Positions 19,192-28,511 of a stretch of 64,000 nt of DNA are shown in pieces. The notes under the pieces were generated by a model. It was not told where the DNA came from, ran no database searches, and saw only the letters and a list, made by a program, of their open reading frames with translations. The stretch is from Sporosarcina sp. JAI121 (GTDB lineage: Bacteria; Bacillota; Bacilli; Bacillales_A; Planococcaceae): positions 697,136 through 761,135 of the forward strand of contig NZ_JACCCL010000001.1 of assembly GCF_013408665.1 (NCBI RefSeq), read 5' to 3'. The position numbers and the translations under genes were made by a program. Numbering within the stretch: the stretch's first letter is position 1; every line of letters starts with the position of its first letter.

Positions 19192-20235
19192 ATGTTATTC
19201 CTTGCAATTGCAGCTGCACTTGTAGCTTCCATCATACTTACTCCACTTGTCATTAAATTGGCATTCCGGATCGGTGCGGTTGACCGACCGAATTACCGGA
19301 AAGTACATGGATCCATAATGCCGCGTATCGGTGGACTCGCGATATTTGGTGCTTTTTTGATAGGCTATGCCATATTATTACCAAAAGATGAACATGCCGC
19401 CGGAATACTTGTCGGTGCACTGATCATTATAATCATCGGTTTTCTTGACGATATGCTTGAAATTACTGCTAAAGCAAAACTTGCCGGTCAATTGGCTGCG
19501 GCTATAATCGTTGTCACATGGGGCGGTTTACACATTGAATTCATTAATTTGCCGTTCATCGGTCAATTCGATTTTGGCTACTTAAGTATTCCAATTACAA
19601 TTATTTGGATTATCGGCATCACCAATGCCATAAACTTGATAGATGGTTTGGATGGTCTGGCAGCGGGCGTCTCGACAATTGCACTTATTTCAATCGCCGT
19701 CATGGCGATGATCATGGGCAATGGATTCGTTGTCGCGACAGCTGCGATACTTGCAGCAAGCTCATTGGGCTTCCTGTTATTCAACTTCCATCCAGCGAAA
19801 ATCTTCATGGGGGACACAGGTTCACTATTCCTCGGATTCATGATTTCGGTTCTGGCTTTATTGGGATTCAAGAACGTTGCTGTCGTATCCCTGATTATCC
19901 CGGTTATTATACTGGGGATTCCAATCTCTGACACGTTCTTTGCAATTGTTCGACGTATCCGTATGAAACAGTCGATTACTGCGCCCGATAAATCGCATTT
20001 ACACCACTGCTTGCTGCGTACCGGTTTTTCACACAGACAGACAGTATTGATCATTTATGCACTAGCCATCCTGTTCGGTGTTGCAGCCGTGTTGTTTTCG
20101 CAAGCGACAGTATGGGGAGCAATCATGCTCATTGTCGTCATGCTTATCTCGATTGAATTGCTCGTCGAAATCATTGGACTTGCCGGTACAAACTATCGTC
20201 CATTATTGAATCTCGTACGAATGATTGGGAAGTAA
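19192..20235 (+). CDS. tagO: Undecaprenyl-phosphate GlcNAc-1-phosphate transferase
   Basis: This is a 347-residue polytopic membrane enzyme of the MraY/WecA family. It makes undecaprenyl-PP-GlcNAc, the first lipid intermediate of wall teichoic acid and other secondary wall polymers. Diagnostic pieces are DRPNYRKVHGSIMPRIGG, FLDDMLEI, NLIDGLDGLAAG, FMGDTGSLFLG and DKSHLHHCLL. GGGAGGAAGG before ATG fixes the start. Neighbouring lytR-type, yvyE and degSU genes match the B. subtilis order. In S-layer bacteria the polymer made from this lipid anchors S-layer proteins, which links it to secA2-slaP (inference). Confidence 0.95.
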   Translation: MLFLAIAAALVASIILTPLVIKLAFRIGAVDRPNYRKVHGSIMPRIGGLAIFGAFLIGYAILLPKDEHAAGILVGALIIIIIGFLDDMLEITAKAKLAGQLAAAIIVVTWGGLHIEFINLPFIGQFDFGYLSIPITIIWIIGITNAINLIDGLDGLAAGVSTIALISIAVMAMIMGNGFVVATAAILAASSLGFLLFNFHPAKIFMGDTGSLFLGFMISVLALLGFKNVAVVSLIIPVIILGIPISDTFFAIVRRIRMKQSITAPDKSHLHHCLLRTGFSHRQTVLIIYALAILFGVAAVLFSQATVWGAIMLIVVMLISIELLVEIIGLAGTNYRPLLNLVRMIGK

Positions 20236-20275
20236 TCAGGGAAAGTGCAAATGGTTATCAACGATTAGACAATAG

Positions 20276-20325
20276 AAATCCGGTCATGCTCCTTTTACAT
20301 TAAGGTAGCATGACCGGATTTTTGT
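20276..20325 (+). terminator. Terminator of tagO
   Basis: An AATCCGGTCATGCT/AGCATGACCGGATT stem is followed by TTTGTTTTTT. Confidence 0.92.
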
Positions 20326-20346
20326 TTTTTATTTACGGTTGGAAAT

Positions 20347-20379
20347 AAAAAATGCCGGGCGCATAATAGCCCGGCATTC
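20347..20379 (-). terminator. Terminator of the LCP gene
   Basis: An ATGCCGGGC/GCCCGGCAT stem is followed on the minus strand by TTTTTTATTT. Confidence 0.9.
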
Positions 20380-20385
20380 GTTGTG

Positions 20386-21441
20386 TCAGTTAGAAAGCGC
20401 ATCTCCCAAAGCCTCTTCCGATGTACCGGTCATGTTCGAACTGCCGTCAGTAAGGCTGGATGAATCGGGAATCGTGCCAAGATGTGCCTGTAAGATCCGT
20501 TTCACTTCGGTTAAATCTGTCTCATCAAGTTTCCAGTAATAAACACCTGTCGACATGTCGTCATAGCCTGATAAACTGAGCGTGTCGACTTGTGGCATCC
20601 CGCCTTTTGCATATTCAAGGAATGACTTCATTTCGTCGAATGTCATGTCCGTTTTCATGTTGTCGCCAAGGGCATCAATGACGTCTCCGTACTTCGTTAT
20701 GGATTTGACTGAAACGGTTTCTTTCAAGATGGATTGTAAAATCATTTGTTGGCGTTTACCGCGTTCAACATCGGTATCGAGCTTACGCGTCCGGGCAAGT
20801 GCCAAGGCATGTTTACCATCAAGATGCTGCAGACCCTTTTTTAGATGGATTGTATTTTTATCGTTTTCGTCTTTTTCTATTCTATCATATGGCACTTCAG
20901 CCTCGATTCCGCCGATTGCATCAACGACATCGATGAATGCATTGAAATTCATCTTCACGTAGTAGTCGACGGGGATTTCGAACAATTCTTCCACCGATTC
21001 AATCACTGCACGGGTTCCGCCGAATGCATGGGCATGTGTGATTTTGTCGTTATAGCCGACTTCCGGGATATATACATATGAATCACGCGGAATGCTGACA
21101 AGTTTCACAGACTTGTCCTTCGGATTCAACGTAGCGAATAGAAGTGCGTCCGTTCGACTGTTGCTGTCGCCTTGACCGCGCGCTTCGCTGTCATCGACTC
21201 CCATGAATAAAATGGAAACATTGTCAGTTGCCGGCTCGACTTTCGCTTCACGTATGTCAGATATCGGCCGGTCGGGAACTGCTTCATATGCGCGAACCGC
21301 CGCGTTTTCCGCCTTTTTCTGCAAGGAAGCGGCATATGCTGCGGCAACAATGAATACAGAGAGGGTAAGAAGGAACGACACTTTGATAAACATGCGTTTA
21401 CGGGACGATTTCTTCTGCTTTTTATAGTCTTTTCTTTTCAT
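20386..21441 (-). CDS. LytR-CpsA-Psr (LCP) wall polymer ligase
   Basis: This is a 351-residue membrane-anchored LCP phosphotransferase: Lys/Arg-rich cytosolic N-terminus, one membrane helix (about 17-38), then an extracellular LCP domain with ILFMGVDDSE, SRTDALLFATL, VSIPRDSYVYIP and HLDGKHALALARTRKLD. LCP enzymes attach teichoic acids or other secondary polymers to peptidoglycan. ATG is chosen because GGAGG lies 8 bp upstream; a longer frame starts at 21486. It is divergent from tagO-side genes as lytR/tagU is in B. subtilis. Confidence 0.93.
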   Translation of the reverse strand: MKRKDYKKQKKSSRKRMFIKVSFLLTLSVFIVAAAYAASLQKKAENAAVRAYEAVPDRPISDIREAKVEPATDNVSILFMGVDDSEARGQGDSNSRTDALLFATLNPKDKSVKLVSIPRDSYVYIPEVGYNDKITHAHAFGGTRAVIESVEELFEIPVDYYVKMNFNAFIDVVDAIGGIEAEVPYDRIEKDENDKNTIHLKKGLQHLDGKHALALARTRKLDTDVERGKRQQMILQSILKETVSVKSITKYGDVIDALGDNMKTDMTFDEMKSFLEYAKGGMPQVDTLSLSGYDDMSTGVYYWKLDETDLTEVKRILQAHLGTIPDSSSLTDGSSNMTGTSEEALGDALSN

Positions 21442-21614
21442 GCAAAGTTCCTCCGGAATCTGCCATGAAAAAATGTACTTTTCCATAGCTGTTCATATAA
21501 GTGACAAAGGGCTTGTCATAATGATGGACGGTACGACAGGATACAAGGTTTCATAGATCTAAACTAATTCTATTCTTCCTATTATACTATCTATTTTGCC
21601 AAAGGTATACACTT

Positions 21615-22247
21615 TCAGCTGTCGAATTCAAGAAATTCGCTAGCAGTCGACACGATTGCTGCCTGCCCATTAGTCAATTCGGTCATCCATGAAGTGAATG
21701 CGTTCACCTCAGCAACTGGAACATGCATGAATAGATTTACACCATCATCATAGGAGATCTCTTTTAAGGGATATGTCGACTGTCTTACCGCATTTTCAAC
21801 TTTACCAAGCCAAGTATAGTCAATCGTTACCTTCATCAGGGAATGTAGTTTCCTGTCGACGGTGCCAGTTGCTGCAATCCCTTCCGTCGTGGCGCGTCCA
21901 TAAGCGCGTATTAACCCGCCGCCACCCAGTTTAATGCCTCCAAAATAGCGTGTCACGACGACGACCGTATCCTTCAAACCTTGCTTTTTCAATACTTCAA
22001 GCATGGGCACGCCCGCCGTGCCAGTCGGTTCGCCGTCGTCATTCGCCTTTTGAATGCTATCGTGTTCGCCGATCATATACGCTGAACAATTATGGTTGGC
22101 ATTATGGTGTCTTTTCTTGATTTCTTGAATGAAGTCGTGAGCTTCTTCTTCAGTTTCCACACGTTTTACATAGGTGAGGAATCGTGATTTTTGGATAATC
22201 AATTCACTCTCACCATAATTTTTTACTGTCGTGTAATCTGCTCGCAT
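21615..22247 (-). CDS. yvyE: YigZ/IMPACT-family protein YvyE
   Basis: The 210-residue product matches the UPF0029/IMPACT family: KSRFLTYVKRVETEEEA, NHNCSAYMIGEHDSIQKAND, DDGEPTGTAGVPMLE and VTRYFGGIKLGGGGLIRAYG. Relatives bind nucleic acid or ribosomes; the bacterial role is poorly defined. ATG at 22247 is preferred because GGAGGTG lies 6 bp upstream. The gene is divergent from degS, as in B. subtilis. Confidence 0.92.
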   Translation of the reverse strand: MRADYTTVKNYGESELIIQKSRFLTYVKRVETEEEAHDFIQEIKKRHHNANHNCSAYMIGEHDSIQKANDDGEPTGTAGVPMLEVLKKQGLKDTVVVVTRYFGGIKLGGGGLIRAYGRATTEGIAATGTVDRKLHSLMKVTIDYTWLGKVENAVRQSTYPLKEISYDDGVNLFMHVPVAEVNAFTSWMTELTNGQAAIVSTASEFLEFDS

Positions 22248-22400
22248 TTGCGGCACCTCCATCATTTGTAATACAATCTTAATATCCAGTGGGTCCTATG
22301 ATGCTATAATAAGTGAAGTGTATAAGGAAATCATCACTCCTGCAACACACCTAGTTACTATAGCAGTCATTTTCCTGGCAATAGGCGGGAGGGAACTTAA

Positions 22401-23558
22401 GTGAAGGAAAAAACAATCGATATCCAAACACTTGAAACGATCTTCAATAGTATGGTCCGGGCAATGGATCACTCAAGGAATGACATCTTTATTATAAGCG
22501 AACAAAGCCGCCAAAGCTTTGAAGATATGCAAAATGAACTTGCGATTGTCAAAACTGATATTTCCCGGGTAATAACCGAAAACGATTATTTGGACGAGAT
22601 GACGCGACATTCGCGCAAGCGTCTCGCCGAGGTTTCGAAGAACTTCATGAAGTTTTCAGAAGAACAGGTAAGAGAAGCCTATGAAGTCGCTAATAATCTG
22701 CTCGTTCGCCTATCCATCAACCGGATGGAAGAGAAGCAGTTGCGCGCTCGCCGGGATGACTTGGATCGGCGTCTTGTAGCTTTGCTTGAGACGATTGAAA
22801 GAGCCGATCATCTTGTCAATCAAGTCGCGACAGTCATTAACTACTTGACGTCGGATTTGAAAAATGTCGGGGAAGCGCTTGAAACTGCCAGGCATAAGCA
22901 GGAATTCGGCATCAGGATCATCCAGGCGCAAGAAGAAGAGCGTAAAAGACTTTCCCGTGACATTCATGATGGACCGGCGCAAATGCTGGCGAATGTTTTG
23001 ATGCGTTCCGGTTTGATTGAAAAGGTATATGTCGAACAAGGTCCTGAACCCGCATTACATGAACTTTCAAATCTTAAAGAAATGGTGAGGAATGCACTTT
23101 ATGAAGTGCGCCGTATCATTTATAATCTTCGCCCGATGGCACTTGACGATCTCGGCTTGATTCCGACTTTAAGAAAGTATTTGTCGACAATCGAGGAATA
23201 CGAAAAAGGTGTCGTTATTCACTTTCAAAACAGTGGACAAGAACAGCGTTTTAAGACGGATTTCGAGGTATCCGTCTTTCGACTTGTGCAAGAATCCGTA
23301 TCAAATGCCTTGAAACATGCCAAGTCGAAGGACGTTTGGGTGAAAACGGAATGGCAACGCGATATAATGAACATTATTATCAGAGACAATGGACAAGGAT
23401 TCGACCAAAATGAAGTGAAAGATAAGTCGTTTGGTTTAATCGGGATGCGGGAGCGGATTGATTTATTAAAAGGGGATATGACAATCACCTCATCGCCTGG
23501 CGATGGAACGATGGTTTACTTCCGGATTCCGCTACAGACCGAAATAATCGACGAATAG
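22401..23558 (+). CDS. degS: Sensor histidine kinase DegS
   Basis: This is a 385-residue cytosolic kinase without membrane helices. A long N-terminal coiled coil (the DegS sensor domain, about 1-175) precedes HisKA_3 with the phosphorylated His near residue 188 in SRDIHDGPAQMLANV. The HATPase_c domain includes QESVSNALKHAK, IRDNGQGFD and FGLIGMRERI. It phosphorylates DegU. Translation is read from GTG behind GGGAGG. The degS-degU spacing is 21 bp. Confidence 0.96.
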   Translation: MKEKTIDIQTLETIFNSMVRAMDHSRNDIFIISEQSRQSFEDMQNELAIVKTDISRVITENDYLDEMTRHSRKRLAEVSKNFMKFSEEQVREAYEVANNLLVRLSINRMEEKQLRARRDDLDRRLVALLETIERADHLVNQVATVINYLTSDLKNVGEALETARHKQEFGIRIIQAQEEERKRLSRDIHDGPAQMLANVLMRSGLIEKVYVEQGPEPALHELSNLKEMVRNALYEVRRIIYNLRPMALDDLGLIPTLRKYLSTIEEYEKGVVIHFQNSGQEQRFKTDFEVSVFRLVQESVSNALKHAKSKDVWVKTEWQRDIMNIIIRDNGQGFDQNEVKDKSFGLIGMRERIDLLKGDMTITSSPGDGTMVYFRIPLQTEIIDE

Positions 23559-23579
23559 ACGCAAGGGGAGGAAATGACT

Positions 23580-24254
23580 ATGACGAAGATATTAATTGTA
23601 GATGATCACCAGCTATTCCGCGAAGGGGTAAAAAGAATCCTTGATTTCGAAGATTCTTTCGAAGTGGTTGCCGAGGGCGGCGATGGCAACGAGGTGAATG
23701 AACTTTATGAGCAATATATGCCGGATGTCGTTCTGATGGATATTAACATGCCTCGCATGAACGGCGTCGATGCGACTGAAAATCTTATCAAAGCATATCC
23801 CGATGCCAAAGTGATCATGTTGTCGATTCACGATGACGAATCGTATGTATCCCATGCATTGAAAACAGGTGCGCTTGGTTATATGTTGAAAGAGATGGAT
23901 GCGGATGCAATCATCCAAGCGATTAAAGTCGTGGCGCTGGGCGGTTCATATCTGCACCCGAAAGTGACGCATAATCTAGTGACGGAATTCCGTAGATTAA
24001 GCGAACGCGAACATAAGGGTTCATTCCAGCAAAATGATATTCGCCGGCCGTTCCATCTACTTACGAAACGCGAGTGTGAAGTATTGCAACTGTTGACGGA
24101 TGGACAAAGTAACCGGACAATCGGAGAAACGCTCTTCATTTCCGAAAAGACGGTCAAGAACCACGTGTCAAGTATTTTACAAAAAATGGCTGTAAATGAC
24201 CGGACACAAGCGGTCGTGACGGCAATTAAAAATGGTTGGGTTGAAGTGAAGTAA
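23580..24254 (+). CDS. degU: Response regulator DegU
   Basis: The 224-residue regulator has a receiver domain ([14 protein letters not shown], phosphorylated Asp in VLMDINMP, Lys in GYMLKEM) and a NarL/LuxR-type helix-turn-helix ([33 protein letters not shown]). It controls exoenzymes, motility and, unphosphorylated, primes comK transcription in B. subtilis; comK lies about 1.5 kb downstream here. GGGGAGGAA spacing favours ATG 23580 over ATG 23574. Confidence 0.96.
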   Translation: MTKILIVDDHQLFREGVKRILDFEDSFEVVAEGGDGNEVNELYEQYMPDVVLMDINMPRMNGVDATENLIKAYPDAKVIMLSIHDDESYVSHALKTGALGYMLKEMDADAIIQAIKVVALGGSYLHPKVTHNLVTEFRRLSEREHKGSFQQNDIRRPFHLLTKRECEVLQLLTDGQSNRTIGETLFISEKTVKNHVSSILQKMAVNDRTQAVVTAIKNGWVEVK

Positions 24255-24278
24255 ATCGGACTTTTTTCAATAAGAGGG

Positions 24279-24308
24279 AAGGGCCTTCCAGCTGGAGGAG
24301 CCCTTTTA
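24279..24308 (+). terminator. Terminator of degSU
   Basis: An AAGGGCCTTCC/GGAGGAGCCCTTTT hairpin follows degU. Confidence 0.75.
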
Positions 24309-24328
24309 CCTGTTCAGGAGGATAAAAG

Positions 24329-24898
24329 ATGAAAAAGATAGTAGTTCTCATGGGTTTGTCAATCATATTGCTGCTTGGCGCATGCGGTAAAGATGAAGGA
24401 AAACCTGCCGATAGTGGTTCTGTCAATGATGGTGAAGTAGCGACTGAATATGGGGCGATCGATCATGGGGTGGATGAGAAAAAAGTGGGATTCAGCTTGA
24501 CGGGAGAAACGGTGGAAGAAGCGTCCGGTGTCCCGGCAAAAGAGAAAGAACAGATCCTGAATGCATTCAACGTATATATGGAAACGTTGAATGAAAAAAA
24601 TATCGATGGTTATTTGGATACATTGTCAGTGAAAGATTATGACCTTGAAAAAGAGCGTGCTGTTACGGAAGAACTTTTTAATGAGTATGAGTTAAGCCGT
24701 GAAGCCTCGAACGTAACAATCGTAGAGTATGCTGATACGGAAGCCCAAGTGTTTTCAAATTTGAAGACATCTTTCAAACAAGTGGCTACTGGCCTTGAAA
24801 CGGCTCCTGTCGGTAGACAAGTGACTGTATTTACAAAAGTTGACGGCAAATGGAAAGTGGCATCGGTCCATTATATCGGTGAGGAAGAGAAAAAATAA
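24329..24898 (+). CDS. Lipoprotein with NTF2-like region
   Basis: The 189-residue protein has a lipoprotein signal (MKKIVVLMGLSIILLLGAC) and an acidic linker. Its C-terminal part of about 110 residues (LNAFNVYMETLNEKNIDGYLD through FTKVDGKWKVASVHYI) looks like an NTF2/SnoaL-type fold. Such domains bind ligands or act as scaffolds; function is unknown. AGGAGG precedes ATG. Confidence 0.8.
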   Translation: MKKIVVLMGLSIILLLGACGKDEGKPADSGSVNDGEVATEYGAIDHGVDEKKVGFSLTGETVEEASGVPAKEKEQILNAFNVYMETLNEKNIDGYLDTLSVKDYDLEKERAVTEELFNEYELSREASNVTIVEYADTEAQVFSNLKTSFKQVATGLETAPVGRQVTVFTKVDGKWKVASVHYIGEEEKK

Positions 24899-24902
24899 GT
24901 GG

Positions 24903-24940
24903 GGGACTTTCAGTTGTAACGACTGAAAGTCTTTTTTTGC
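24903..24940 (+). terminator. Terminator of the lipoprotein gene
   Basis: A GACTTTCAGT/ACTGAAAGTC stem is followed by TTTTTTT. Confidence 0.92.
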
Positions 24941-24976
24941 TTTTTGAGAGTAGATTGGAGGAAGGGTTTTCGCTAT

Positions 24977-25302
24977 CTGTCGTAGAGTTTCGTGTACCTG
25001 TCGTACAGTTTGCTGCGTCTGTCGTATAGTTCTGGTCACCCGTCGTACAGTTTGGCGCCTGTCGTATGGTTCTGGTTACCTGTCGTACAGTTTGCTGCAT
25101 CTGTCGTAGAGTTCCATGTATCCGTCGTACAGTTTGGCGCCTGTCGTATGGTTCTGGTTATCTGTCGTACAGTCTGTTGCGCCTGTCGTAGAGTTCCATG
25201 TATTCGTCGTACAGTTTGGCGTCTGTCGTATGGTTCTGGTTACCTGTCGTACAGTCTGCTTCGCCTGTCGTAGAGTTCCATGTATTCGTCGTAAAGTTTC
25301 TC
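24977..25302. repeat. 21-bp repeat array 3 (about 16 units)
   Basis: About 16 units of 19-22 bp have core CTGTCGTA[C/G]AGTT on this strand. The reverse complement, AACTGTACGACAG, is the array 1 core. Four linker types repeat in order (GGTTCTGGTTAC, TTTGCTGCAT, TTCCATGTAT, TTTGGCGC), giving a super-period of about 82 bp. Confidence 0.9.
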
Positions 25303-25411
25303 CAAATTCAACTTCTAACTTCCAAAAATTTGTAGGTTGATTTACCGGACATACGGGCATACAATAGTTATACGAACTTGTGTTCCGAAATGTAGAAAAG
25401 GAGTGATTGGA

Positions 25412-25771
25412 ATGCCTTTAATCCCCGCGGAGGCATTGCCGTATTTTGAGAATATGATTTACTTGCCTATGCTACTTATTGTTTTGGAGAAAGATCGGGA
25501 TTCATTTGAAAAAGGTCCTTTCAAGTTGAAAGGACCTTATGTCAAACTCATTGACGAGGCAACGAAATTCGCACGTGCCGAGCTGAAGGAGACGACAATC
25601 TACTTGCGCCGGCGCAATATGAAAGTCATCCGCAACAAAACGGATAACACCTTTACCGAGTATGTATTCATACATGGAGGTTATGAAGACCATAGGCGTT
25701 ATTTGAACGTCCGTCTGCGCAATCGGACGGAAGAACTGTTAGGCGATTACTTCGCAATGGCTGGGAGCTGA
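25412..25771 (+). CDS. YhjD-like small protein
   Basis: The 119-residue protein starts MPLIPAEALPYFENMIYLPM behind AAAGGAGTG. It is basic and cytosolic, with a central ELKETTIYLRRRNMKVI and then FTEYVFIHGGYEDHRRYLN. From memory it resembles Bacillus YhjD, a protein of unknown function encoded near comK, and the comK neighbour here supports that. No enzymatic motif is visible. It converges on comK with a single base between the stop codons. Confidence 0.75.
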   Translation: MPLIPAEALPYFENMIYLPMLLIVLEKDRDSFEKGPFKLKGPYVKLIDEATKFARAELKETTIYLRRRNMKVIRNKTDNTFTEYVFIHGGYEDHRRYLNVRLRNRTEELLGDYFAMAGS

Positions 25772-25772
25772 A

Positions 25773-26300
25773 TTACCCTTCGTCGGGATCATCGTTTCCG
25801 CGGAAAGGGGAGAGCCTGTTCAATTGTCTTTGTTTCTTCAAAAAAATTTTTTCAAGAATGGTCGCAAACGAATGTTGACGGTGCATTGTTGTAGCCGAAA
25901 CATTGAGTACGAAGGATTGGCCGTTTTCCAGCAAAATGACAGAGCCCAAATCGTGTTCCTCAATATTCTCAATTGCATTATGTGAAATCCAAGTGTTTTG
26001 ATCTGCAGACGGTGACATCGTAGGTAAAAAGATATATGGAACTCCGAAATCATGCGCTACGATGATAGGCAATTTATGGCGTTTTCCGATGACGAGTTTG
26101 GCATTATTCGTCGAGTTTTGAAAAGAACCCGCATAATATTCACAAGATTTTTTAACGATGTGGAGAGGTTTTCTTGGAACGTGTACAACACCGTTCCGTT
26201 CAATGACTTGAGTCGATACCTGATTGTCTTTGATTACAGGTTGTAACATAAACGTGTCAAAAGAGACAATGTAATTTTCTGTTTTCTTCTTCTTTTTCAA
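25773..26300 (-). CDS. comK: Competence transcription factor ComK
   Basis: The 175-residue protein aligns with ComK: RKPLHIVKKSCEYYAGSF, LPIIVAHDF, IFLPTMSPSADQNTWISH, with a basic C-terminal part. ComK activates the DNA uptake and recombination genes and its own promoter. It reads from TTG with AAGGGGTG 9 bp upstream. The upstream region is very AT-rich, but no clean pair of ComK boxes (AAAA-N5-TTTT) could be assigned. It is slightly shorter than B. subtilis ComK at the C-terminus. Confidence 0.88.
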   Translation of the reverse strand: MKKKKKTENYIVSFDTFMLQPVIKDNQVSTQVIERNGVVHVPRKPLHIVKKSCEYYAGSFQNSTNNAKLVIGKRHKLPIIVAHDFGVPYIFLPTMSPSADQNTWISHNAIENIEEHDLGSVILLENGQSFVLNVSATTMHRQHSFATILEKIFLKKQRQLNRLSPFRGNDDPDEG

Positions 26301-26460
26301 TGATATGCACCCCTTATAATTTTTATTTTTTACACGTGTGTAAATCTTATTATATATCAGTATATTAATAATGCAACATAAATTTAGTTAATTTTAACTA
26401 TTTTGTTTTTAGTCTTTTCGGCATGTGAAAAGACAGCGGTTTATGTGGAAATCTGGCGCA

Positions 26461-26498
26461 TAAAAAAACCTTCACCACGAAGTATGGGGAAGGTTCTC
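26461..26498 (-). terminator. Terminator of the M20 amidohydrolase gene
   Basis: An AACCTTCCCC/GGTGAAGGTT stem is followed on the minus strand by TTTTTTATG. Confidence 0.85.
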
Positions 26499-26504
26499 AT
26501 ATTA

Positions 26505-27671
26505 TTATGATTCTTGGAAATCGATAGCGGCTCCACCGAGAATCTTCGCTGCCACAAGCATAGCGTTTTCATCGATGTCGAATTTAGGGTGATGATGCGG
26601 ATATGGATTGTCCGGTTTCGCACCTGTGAAGAAGAATGTGCCAGGCACTTTTTCCAAGTAGTAGGCAAAATCCTCGCCACCCATTTGCGGTGTAGTTTCA
26701 ACGACAGAATCTGCACCGATAATACCTTCCGCTACAGTCTTCAGAAATTCTGTTTCGGCAGCGTGGTTAACAACAGCGGGATAGCCGCGTGCATATTCAA
26801 ATTCGATTGTACAGTCATTAGCGAGCGCAGTTCCGTCCACTACACGTTTCATCTCGCGTTCCATCAGATCACGAATGTCCGGATTGAACGTTCGGACTGT
26901 ACCGCCCAAGTTTGCTGAATCCGCAATGACGTTAAACGCGTTTTGCGCAACGAATGAACCTACGGACAATACTGCGGAATCGATAGGATTAACACGGCGG
27001 GAAACGAGTTGCTGTAAATTCATGACAAGCTGGGCTCCGATGACGACAGCATCTTTCGTCTGGTGCGGAGCTGCACCGTGACCGCCAGCGCCTTGAATTG
27101 TAATGTCAAAACGATCGGCTGCCGCCATGACAGGACCGGCTAAATATTCAATAGTTCCAAAAGGCGTCAAAGACCATAGATGAGTGCCGAAAATGACGTC
27201 GACCCCATCGAGACAACCGTCTTCAATCATTGAAATAGCGCCGCCTGGAGCAAACTCTTCCGCATGTTGATGGATAAAGACATATTCGCCAGAGAGATCT
27301 TCATGCAATTCATGGATCGCTTTTGCAAGCTGAAGCAGTGTAGCGGTATGTCCATCGTGACCACAAGCATGCATGACGCCTGGAACAGTCGATTTGTAGG
27401 GGACATCTTTTTCATCCTGAATCGGCAGTGCATCGAAATCGGCACGCAATGCAACTGTTTTTCCGGGTCTTCCGCCTTTGACTCGTGCAACTACACCATT
27501 ACCGCCTACTCCTTTACGCACCTCAACGCCAAGTTCGGCATAAAAATCGTAAATGAATTGCGCAGTTTTTTCCTCCTTAAAGGATAACTCAGGATTCATG
27601 TGAAGATGCCGCCGAATAACGACCATATCTTCATAGGCGCAAGCGAGCTTTTCTAACAGTTGCTCTTTCAA
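26505..27671 (-). CDS. M20-family amidohydrolase
   Basis: This is a 388-residue metallo-amidohydrolase of the M20D (N-acyl amino acid / hippurate hydrolase) group. RADFDALPIQDE and HACGHDGHTATLL carry metal ligands. HQHAEEFAPGG holds the catalytic Glu, with His replacing the usual Pro of QPAEE. MGGEDFAYYL is the C-terminal metal motif. A dimerisation domain lies at about 185-300. TTG is read as start because GGGAGG lies 7 bp upstream. The substrate cannot be told; it may correspond to YhaA of B. subtilis. Confidence 0.9.
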   Translation of the reverse strand: MKEQLLEKLACAYEDMVVIRRHLHMNPELSFKEEKTAQFIYDFYAELGVEVRKGVGGNGVVARVKGGRPGKTVALRADFDALPIQDEKDVPYKSTVPGVMHACGHDGHTATLLQLAKAIHELHEDLSGEYVFIHQHAEEFAPGGAISMIEDGCLDGVDVIFGTHLWSLTPFGTIEYLAGPVMAAADRFDITIQGAGGHGAAPHQTKDAVVIGAQLVMNLQQLVSRRVNPIDSAVLSVGSFVAQNAFNVIADSANLGGTVRTFNPDIRDLMEREMKRVVDGTALANDCTIEFEYARGYPAVVNHAAETEFLKTVAEGIIGADSVVETTPQMGGEDFAYYLEKVPGTFFFTGAKPDNPYPHHHPKFDIDENAMLVAAKILGGAAIDFQES

Positions 27672-27749
27672 TGGACTACCTCCCAAAAATTAACTAGTTT
27701 GAATGTTGCTGTTTCTATTATAGCAAACATTCATTTTAGCACAATGAAC

Positions 27750-27783
27750 GGCAAAAAAAGCGCAACCCGGAGTGGGTCACGCG
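27750..27783 (-). terminator. Terminator of hmoB
   Basis: A GCG-GACCC/GGGTT-CGC stem overlaps the hmoB stop codon and is followed on the minus strand by TTTTTTTGCC. Confidence 0.75.
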
Positions 27784-28295
27784 TCTGTATTCTTTTCCCT
27801 TGTTACATAAGTCGTGACATAAGGGGCACTGGAAAAGATATGAGTTGTATTGTCGACACCCGCTGTTGAAGGATCCGCTATATGGGCCTCTTTGAAAGCG
27901 GATGAATTTTTCCATCTGGTGTAATAAGTACTGTCGGACCACTCCGTCATCACGACATACGTGTCCGAATCGAGGGGACGAAGCAAACGGAAAGCCATAA
28001 ATCCGAGTTCCGATTGTACTGCTTCCGCACGATCTTTAAAGCGATGCTCGAATATAGGCCGGCCTTCGTCGGTGACGGGGATATTGTTGAAAACGAAAAA
28101 GCCGCCGTCCTGGATTGTTCCTGAAGAGCCGATCACCTCATAGCGACGCGGTGTTTGGAATACCGTTTTACCTTCCGTTTCATGCAACAGCAAGGAATTG
28201 CCCTGGCCGTGCATGGCAATCATCTGTTCTCGAGCGTACTTCTCTTTTAGACTTTCCATGAATTCCGGTGTGCCGGATGTCATATAAATATTCAT
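27777..28295 (-). CDS. hmoB: Heme-degrading monooxygenase HmoB
   Basis: The 172-residue protein has an N-terminal extension of about 65 residues and a C-terminal ABM/IsdG-like domain (FFVFNNIPVTDEGRPIFEHRF, GFMAFRLLRPLDSDTYVVMT, EWSDSTYYTRWKNSSAFKEAH). This two-part layout is that of HmoB (YhgC), which degrades heme and releases iron. It is divergent from hemE, as in B. subtilis. GGGAGG precedes ATG. Confidence 0.87.
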   Translation of the reverse strand: MNIYMTSGTPEFMESLKEKYAREQMIAMHGQGNSLLLHETEGKTVFQTPRRYEVIGSSGTIQDGGFFVFNNIPVTDEGRPIFEHRFKDRAEAVQSELGFMAFRLLRPLDSDTYVVMTEWSDSTYYTRWKNSSAFKEAHIADPSTAGVDNTTHIFSSAPYVTTYVTREKNTDA

Positions 28296-28511
28296 GTTCA
28301 AAAACCTCCCAATCCGTTCTTATTCATCTATTTTCCCCTATTTACGAACTTAAAACAAACAATGGCAAAATGGTGGCAAATTAAAGAGGAAAGTAAGCAC
28401 AAATTCATGACAAACGGGGCTAAACGCTATACTTTGCAAGGGGAAACGTCTATATTTAGTACGGATATGTAACACGTAAATAACTTAAAAATGAAAGTAG
28501 GCATAAAGTAG

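Noticed and set aside
24755-25360. Several 74-94 codon ORFs over array 3
   Set aside because: Same repeat artefact on both strands.
26301-26420. ComK boxes upstream of comK
   Set aside because: The region is AT-rich, with several partial AAAA/TTTT runs but no correctly spaced pair of AAAA-N5-TTTT.
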